A stretch of DNA of 64,000 nt. It comes from Enoplolaimus lenunculus. Lineage: Eukaryota; Nematoda; Enoplea; Enoplida; Thoracostomopsidae. Where the stretch lies: NCBI GenBank assembly GCA_030248215.1, contig JASANG010002117.1, forward strand, positions 124,001 through 188,000. Direction: 5' to 3'. This document shows, in pieces, positions 58,501 through 64,000 of the stretch (within the stretch, counting starts at the first letter, position 1; the number at the start of each line of letters is the position of its first letter). The notes under the pieces are model-generated. The model ran no database searches and was not told the origin of the DNA. It was given only the letters and a program-made list of their open reading frames with translations. The position numbers and the translations under genes are program-made.

Positions 58501-59132
58501 AAATCCATCGCTATGTCCAGACCCTAAGATAACATAACGCCCGACTTTAAATCCTGAGCAGCAAACGCTTTTGAGCTCTAAACGCAGTTCGAGCATTGCT
58601 TTTCCAGATTTATAATTAAAAAATATTCTTCTCGTGTGGGTATACGATACAACCTTGGCACGTGCGTTGACAGAATTTCATTTCGGCAGTATATAACCTC
58701 TCACGTGAACGTTTTTACCTACGAGTGTGAGCTTAGCAAGCATAAACGTTTTTTCTTCGACGATTCAGCCAGTTAATCCTAACAATACTTACTTAAACGT
58801 GTATTCTTCATCTTGCAAGAAGAAATTTCGAAAATTAGTATTCTCCTTGTCTCTCTTTGTATATGCCTAAGTATCTGATATTCTCGACCTGTCTCATATG
58901 CATTAGCTTTGAAGTTTTAGCGCTAAACTTACGTACCAGTCCGATAATAATTCAAAATTTGAGCAAATACACCAGGATGCCGATCGAAAAAGTATTCGTT
59001 GAGCAACGGATCATAGTTTGAAACCGCTTCGGTCAGCCGAGACAGCCGTGTTGCGGGCACTTTCTTCAGGACATATTTGTAAGTTTCATGCCGCATACCG
59101 CCAACATTAATGATTACCCGGTCTGAATCCAT
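48916..59132 (-). CDS. Shaw: Shaw-type (Kv3) voltage-gated potassium channel
   Basis: Exons: complement(58937..59132, 57991..58108, 57589..57778, 56423..57125, 55386..55585, 51574..51945). A further exon, 48916..49539, is usable if 51601 is taken as a donor. GT/AG sites and phases agree throughout. The short form is 592 aa and the long form 791 aa. The T1 domain starts at [14 protein letters not shown] and has a perfect HX5CX20CC zinc motif (H69, C75, C96, C97). S1 is about 169-190, S2 256-275, S3 290-306, S4 320-342 ([14 protein letters not shown]), S5 354-374, filter 401-406 (TIGFGD), and S6 has PVP at 432-434. [17 protein letters not shown] follows S6, as in Shaw. Tetramers conduct K+ at the neuronal or muscle plasma membrane. 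Two residues are unusual: Phe404 for Tyr in the filter, and Gln334 where Shaw has Arg. The C-terminal exons are Asn/His/Ser rich. Confidence 0.96.
49720..51325. repeat. GC-rich repeat patches within Shaw last intron
   Basis: GTACAGTAAAGTATAGC with GCGCGCACTGGCGCGCG at 49,724-49,760 and GCGCTATACTTTACTTGGTC at 51,222-51,241 are inverse neighbours. Both sit beside CGCCGC-rich clusters like those of the GGGTGGCGC MITE family. The 50,490-50,640 stretch holds TTAGGC-type words. No other exon is recognised in this intron. Confidence 0.5.
51574..51945 (-). CDS. Shaw: Shaw channel penultimate/alternative C-terminal exon
   Basis: Joins in phase 0 to the S6 exon through a TTTCAG acceptor. It encodes 123 residues: [16 protein letters not shown], a basic stretch [16 protein letters not shown], then [12 protein letters not shown], ending VKLQLAAQ and a stop. 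An in-frame donor-like ACG/GTGAAA at 51,600-51,601 would splice to the exon at 49,539. In that form VKKQANLH replaces VKLQLAAQ. Kv3 genes are known for alternative C-termini. Which form is used cannot be told from sequence alone. Confidence 0.8.
   Translation of the reverse strand, partial: STSTTSQRYVVHSDRVNFSDNYTDNNDPNQCKRRTSKRKAAVFEGRNRLRKAATIDPPCRFSRRSNKHHHHNNNNDNKCNDVTVPLVPILASELQVTPKSHRSQSEQASISACDTVKLQLAAQ
52752..53451. mobile_element. 700-bp element with ~95-bp terminal inverted repeats
   Basis: The left arm 52,752-52,842 (GCATGAAAAAATGACC, then AGTACTGTCGTGTGAAAAAA) is inverted in the right arm 53,357-53,451 (TTTTTTCACACGCCAGTACT, ending TTTTCATGC). The core contains a block shared in reverse with 21,165-21,295 (AGCTGGCTACGGGCCTGTCC). 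It is non-coding and lies inside the long channel intron between the S6 and C-terminal exons. Confidence 0.8.
54760..55345. repeat. TTAGGC tracts flanking the CACTGGTTC dispersed repeat
   Basis: GCCTAAGC/CCTAAG-like words at 54,830-55,125 and 55,310-55,355 bracket a block reading CAATTCACTGGTTCAAAC, then GATAGGTGCTATACACA and TTGAGAATACGGG. The same order (block beside TTAGGC tract) occurs at 26,965-27,200 and 57,220-57,400. This suggests one mobile unit whose ends carry the hexamer. Confidence 0.6.
57220..57400. repeat. Dispersed repeat with TTAGGC edge in Shaw intron
   Basis: Contains TCATCAACTGGTGGTAGG, GATAGGTGCTACGCACA, TTGAGAATATA and then GGCTTACCCTAATTATTAGG. It lies in the intron between the T1-linker exon and the S1 exon. 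It is a diverged copy. Confidence 0.55.
58182..58379. mobile_element. 198-bp GGGTGGCGC MITE in Shaw intron 1
   Basis: The left end TTAGGGTGGCGCTATAC is matched by the right end, inverted (GCATAGCGCCACCCTAA). The ends are flanked by TTC on both sides, a possible 3-bp duplication. The core is rich in GACGG/CCGTC words in both orientations, so it can fold on itself. A second copy is at 60,691-60,860 and a partial one at 31,249-31,330. Confidence 0.8.
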
Positions 59133-59204
59133 GTTTTGCCTTAGTTTCTTGGTATTAAAATCATAATCAAATTCTGTGCATTAATATAAACAGTTCGTTC
59201 AAAC

Positions 59205-59300
59205 ATTTTATTTATTTCTTTATTTATATATTTATCTCTTTAGTTATTTATTAATTTATTAATTTATTTATTTATTTATCCATTAATATTTATTTTTTAT
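59205..59300. repeat. (TTTA)n microsatellite upstream of Shaw
   Basis: Interrupted TTTATTTA repeats over about 90 bp, 75-170 bp upstream of the channel start codon. It may be in the 5' UTR or promoter region. Confidence 0.85.
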
Positions 59301-60690
59301 TTACATATTTCTTAAAAATTTTATAGTTTAGACGAAACCCGTGTTTTGCGTTACAAAAAACAATTTTTGTAGCTTACATCATGTGAATAATTTCCAAAAT
59401 CGAATATTAACGCAGAAATTACTAATAATTCACATTTGTTCCACATTACTGGCTCTACTCTTATTTATATAAGTATAGTTCTTTCATGTAAGGGATCCCC
59501 GATTATTTTAAAATAAAACCAGACGAAATACAAGAAGTTATAATTGTGACTGGCCTCGCCGATTTGGAAAAATTAGACTTGAATTAAAAATACAAAGACT
59601 AAAAAATATTTGTTACATTTTTAAATTTTTTATCTATTTATATTTGAGTACAACTTTATCTGAAATAATTTTTTGACTTTAGCGACAATGGCAGCGTTCC
59701 ACGTATATATTTTGACGGTTAGGCTTGGTGTAAGCTCAATGGAATATAGCCGATTATAAGCCTAAATTTAAGCCAAAACAAGTAAACTGAGTCGCAGAAA
59801 CGTTTATGTTTTCTTAAGTGAAATTAATAGTTACCTTGGATTGTTCCTTTTTTATTTCAGTGAGTGAAAAACTTAACAGGTTTGCTTGCCGAGAAAAGTA
59901 ATCACAGTAAGATGATGAATATGTTCTGTAGTCAAAAGCACTTTTTCCGGGACCACAACAGTAAATATCCGGTATCCAATAGGTTTATACCGGATACCGA
60001 AACCGGATATGGATATCGGTTTTGCCGGATATTAAACCGTAACCGGATATCAGGGAGCGTCAATGAACTCAGCCCAGTATTTTGAGCGCGGCCGAAAAAT
60101 GTCACTAGTCATATGAATTAAAGCGATCATGTCTTCAGAGAGCTCGTGACAAAAGTTGCTTTTAAATAGGAAATATAACATATTTTGGGCCAATATTTTT
60201 TCATCAACTTTTTTAGGATAAACGCGACAAATCGGTGTGCGATTCCGGCAAAGTCATTCTATAATATACCTGGACTTTGAGAGGAATAGGCGTACGCACT
60301 TATTTCAAGAAGTTACCAATAAAGTAAAAAAATTCCGACACGGTACCGATATCTGTCTCATCACTGCTTCTTTGACAGTGCAATGCTGTCAATCAAAAAT
60401 CGACATAAGCATTGTTTAACACTGAACTGCAGCAAAAATAACACAGCTAACAAAACATTAACAAATATATAATATATAAATCTTAGCAACCATGTAATAT
60501 ATGATATATATGTCAAACTGGTAACCTTTGTCCAAAAAATTGATAGCATTTTGATGCCTGATCCTGGGTTGTGTTCAAAGTTTTTCAAGCTGTTGGTATG
60601 CTTTCGTCTTAATAATAGTTTTTGGGTCGCACCCAGGAATCCTAAATGTTCTAAAAGTCTGCGGGGGAGGAACAAACATTTAGGTATGTC
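59301..60690. other. Upstream flank of the channel gene
   Basis: No exon recognised. A GGATATCCGG-rich patch is at 59,955-60,060 (CCGGATACCGAAACCGGATA and neighbours). No core promoter can be assigned. A 104-codon minus frame at 60,361-60,675 shows no domain. Confidence 0.4.
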
Positions 60691-60860
60691 TTAGGGTGGC
60701 AGTATACCTTTGATAACGTTCGGTGCCGCCTGTCACCGTCCGTCACCGTGAGGTGTCGTACGCCAAATACTCAAATACGATACCATTTGGTGACACACGG
60801 TGACTGATGGCAACGGACAATGACGCCCGGCGCCGCACGACAACTATAGCGTCACCCTAA
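60691..60860. mobile_element. 170-bp GGGTGGCGC MITE, second copy
   Basis: The ends TTAGGGTGGCAGTATACC and its inverse (CTATAGCGTCACCCTAA) match the 58,182-58,379 element. The core again has GTCCGTCACCGT-like words in both orientations. It is somewhat more diverged at the TIRs. Confidence 0.78.
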
Positions 60861-60869
60861 TAAGTGCGT

Positions 60870-63800
60870 TTACTAGTCAGCTTGGGATGACAAAAATCAA
60901 AGCTTGAATGTTGCTATATTAACAAGCCAGGGGGGGCATCGGTACAGCTCAAGAAGGTGCAACATTTGCTTTTGCGTTTTCAAATTGGTCATATACAATG
61001 ATGAGCAGTCCTGTTGTCGGATCCATATGTAAAATTATCAAATATAAATTAAACGAGGTAAAAAAACACGTTTACCTATACTTAAACATCAGTTAACACT
61101 ACTATTAACGTGCCCATATACCTGTGTTATAAGTCCATCTCACACGGATCGTTTCCAGCATACCGGAAACTGGCAAATATGGTCCCATCGATCTTCAGTT
61201 CAATGAAACGTTCACTCCCAAACAAATACGGTACAACAACACTTCACAAGGTTATCATCTTTAGCTAAAGTCTCAAAATAAACAACCGAGAAGCTCAAAT
61301 TAAAAAATAACCAGTCTGCTCAACGCGCCAAGTAGTCACAGCAGCCTTAATTAAGCGCGGTACAGCGAATGTGGGTTCTTTCAGAATGCAATGACAACGT
61401 TGAGTTTTAAAAACCGCATTCGTATAAATCGTTCAAAATGATTCAATAAGTCTATGTGTTCCCTTGACAAATATTAATTTGTTAATTAAAAGGCACTTGC
61501 TCTCCGGCCGTTTGTTTCGATGCCCCCATAATCGATGTACAACGAGACAACCATGACACCGGATACTAACTTTGAAATTGTAAGCGAACATTTCTATGCT
61601 GCCCCATAACAAACTATAAGCGACTTGTTCAAGTTTTCTATCTTTCAAAGTTGTCTAGAAAACAATTAGCTAATTGGCGAATTTAGGGTTCTTTATCAAC
61701 TCAAAATTTAGCTTTTAAAACTCAACAACAAGTGAGACCAGCCGGGTGTCTGATCTCTTGAACATTTTTCTACCCTCCTCCCATGGAAAGCTATTAGTTC
61801 CAGTAACATTTTTGAAAAAAAACATGGCTCAACTCTTTTTGATGGTTCATTCAAATATTGACCCTTCTACTAAGTATGCTTCATATTCATAATGTATACC
61901 TTTATATTTTAAAATGTCTTACCCTGCGCTCACATTGTGCAGCAAGCGACCTCTACAACATATAATCAATCATAAAGTCTAGCAAGCTTAAATCTGCCAA
62001 TATTAAGTTAAGGGTGTTAAAATTTGATACTTAGGTGTCTTGAAGACAAACGAACAAAAAACAGCAGCATTTGAATTCTGGCTATTATGTAAACGAACTT
62101 GACTGTATTTTTTAAAATACTGTTGAAGCAGTAGTTTGGCTACTCGACAAAATTAAAAAAATCTTGGTTTTATGTAATTATTTTCCTAAATAGTCAGCGA
62201 TTGGTCAGATTTATATCACAATGTCAAGGTCAATGTTTTGCGATAGTCCCAACTGCCAATTTCTAGCACTGTTTACGCAAAAAAAAAAGAAATAAATCAT
62301 TCAAATAAAGGATAAAGCGCATATAAATCACAATTAAGTCTGAAATTCAAATTTAATTTTAAATCTCAATGAAGTCACTTTTTAAGTAACCAATATCTTG
62401 AATCAAAATTGAAATCTTAACCTGAAAATTGTCACAGGACGAACACAAATTACTCCAAGAATTGGTTAATTGCAGATATTGCAAAACCGGTTTTGAATCT
62501 ATGGTTAATGTTAATAACCAGACGAGAGCGTACTCAGTGCACGTGTAGGGGTCAAAACTCCATGTTTCTGACTTTTAACCAGAGGTTCGTAGGAACTTTT
62601 TCAGTTTTGTAAAGCACGAACCCATTTCGAAATTATATAAAACGTAACCCCTCCCCCTTTCAAAATTCCGGGCTACACCACTGTAACCAGGATTAATTCG
62701 TTGTCAGGATGCCAAAGTACTTAGGTAGTATCGGTTAAAGGATATAAAGGGTGGAAAACCTTCCAGGTTCATTCATAAAATTTAAAATCCGTCTACTCAA
62801 AATATGTGATCCGGTCACGACATGACACGAAATTATTAGTTGACACGGGTTCCAACCGGAGTGAAACTTAATTCGAAATTTTAGCCAGAACCGGAATCGG
62901 AATTCCAATTTTAGTTTTAATACCCATGTCCCATGTTATTGTTTGGAAAAGAATTTCGAGACCATTAAGTTTTTAGTTTGTAGCAAACAACTTCAAATGC
63001 AAGCATATGACCTCACACGACGTAAGACTCGGTTTCATTTCATTCAAATATAAAAACAGTGAAGTTTTTGATTAGCTGAACCCTGATATTTGGTACATGA
63101 GTTAAAAAACGATACAATTCTTAAACAATTCCTCCGGCTACACGCTTGGCTAGGCCAAAACGCGAAAACAAGCCTGATAAATGAAAGTGGACCTGGTAGG
63201 TTGTAGCAAGAATACGGACGGCTTCGATTGATGTTGCACCATATGCACACGTATATACAGACAGCTTGTCAAGACATCAGTCTCTTTCAGCTAACATTAA
63301 TTTAATGCTCTAAATTTAAAAGTTTTCAAAAACATTCAAGATTATGGTCTTTCAATAGACCCCGCTGTGGTTGGTTCAGTTCCTATGCCAACTTGTAAAC
63401 TTCAACCTTCAAGTAGATGTATGTACTTATATATACTTACACAAAATCGTTTTTTACCTCAACAAGTATTGCACCAAGCGAGTGGCGGAAATTACTTAAG
63501 AATATATTGGCGTAAGGTAATAAAAGGACAAAAAGGTATATGAGCGTTTATCAGATGGTTGATTAGGGGTATTTCTAGAACAATTATGCGTATCTAATAC
63601 GTGTGTAAAATCAATTTTTCCCAGCTAACATATTTATTACTCAACATAACCATATACCAAATCTAATGCTGGTAGACCACTACCTTGCTGGCCCCTGTCC
63701 GCGAATGCCCCTTATAACGCATAGCAGCAAAAAATTTATGCCCAGTGAAACTTTCGCGATACAAGACAGCAAAGTTAACCCCAAAGGCTAAACAGCGTGG

Positions 63801-64000
63801 TTAGAAACACAACACATTGTCCCACTTTGTTAAGGTGACAGCTACACAACAAAAAGTTGTGCATGAGAGCCCAACGGAGACAAGGAGACGGCGACAAGCA
63901 ACGAAAGATTAACTGGAACCATATGAAAACAAATATAAAAGAACGGTAGGCATATATAAACCAGGAACCAGAAAGAACTGACATGGTTTCAATGGGTTCG
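60870..64000. other. Intergenic, one weak exon candidate
   Basis: Mostly AT-rich with no recognised element. On the minus strand at about 61,135-61,245 a short frame reads VVPYLFGSERFIELKIDGTI, then FASFRYAGNDPCEMDL before a stop. It looks coding and could be a last exon of a gene beyond the window, but no family is recognised. A poly-A run of 10 lies near 62,280. Nothing else is supported. Confidence 0.35.

Overview
This is AT-rich nuclear DNA from an animal. Genes with introns are scattered through much more numerous repeats. The best guess is a nematode. Splice acceptors are short TTTTCAG, TTTTAG or TTTAAG sites without long pyrimidine tracts, and many dispersed repeats carry imperfect runs of TTAGGC/GCCTAA, the nematode telomere hexamer. 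The species cannot be named from the sequence.

Three genes can be modelled exon by exon. (1) A minus-strand LITAF/SIMPLE-like gene (1029-2541, three exons, 141 aa). (2) A plus-strand fasciclin-1 homologue (33579-43372, fourteen exons) with a signal peptide, four FAS1 domains and a hydrophobic C-terminus. (3) A minus-strand Shaw/Kv3 voltage-gated potassium channel (59132 down to 51574 or 48916) with a complete T1 domain, S1-S6 and two possible C-terminal exons. The fasciclin-1 homologue and the channel converge tail to tail. Together they suggest a neuronal adhesion molecule and a neuronal excitability channel, but no shared pathway is implied. A few exon-like fragments (22 kb, 44.6 kb, 47.35 kb, 48.4 kb and 61.2 kb) may be ends of other genes and are given low confidence.

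The rest is repeat. Region by region: tRNA-derived SINEs, a LINE tail and a small TTA-flanked MITE (2.9-6 kb); a 1.76 kb array of an 8-bp unit followed by a 668-bp MITE (6.7-9.2 kb); a recent tandem duplication of about 2.4 and 2.8 kb, each copy carrying a minisatellite of E2F-like sites (10.1-15.3 kb); an element with terminal inverted repeats of about 200 bp (17.5-18.4 kb); a GC-richer stretch I cannot identify (19.1-20.2 kb); TTAGGC-bearing mobile modules (25-28 kb and elsewhere); a palindrome-rich fold-back region (29.4-30 kb); a hAT transposase remnant inside fasciclin intron 1; a composite element holding a 9-bp relative of the 8-bp unit (45.2-46.9 kb); and fold-back or short MITEs inside and beside the channel gene (52.7-60.9 kb).

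No clearly new multi-gene system is visible. The most notable points are the potassium channel's non-canonical filter (TIGFGD instead of TVGYGD) together with an uncharged residue in S4, a possible retained-intron switch of its C-terminus, the E2F-site minisatellite, and the TTAGGC-bearing dispersed repeat family.
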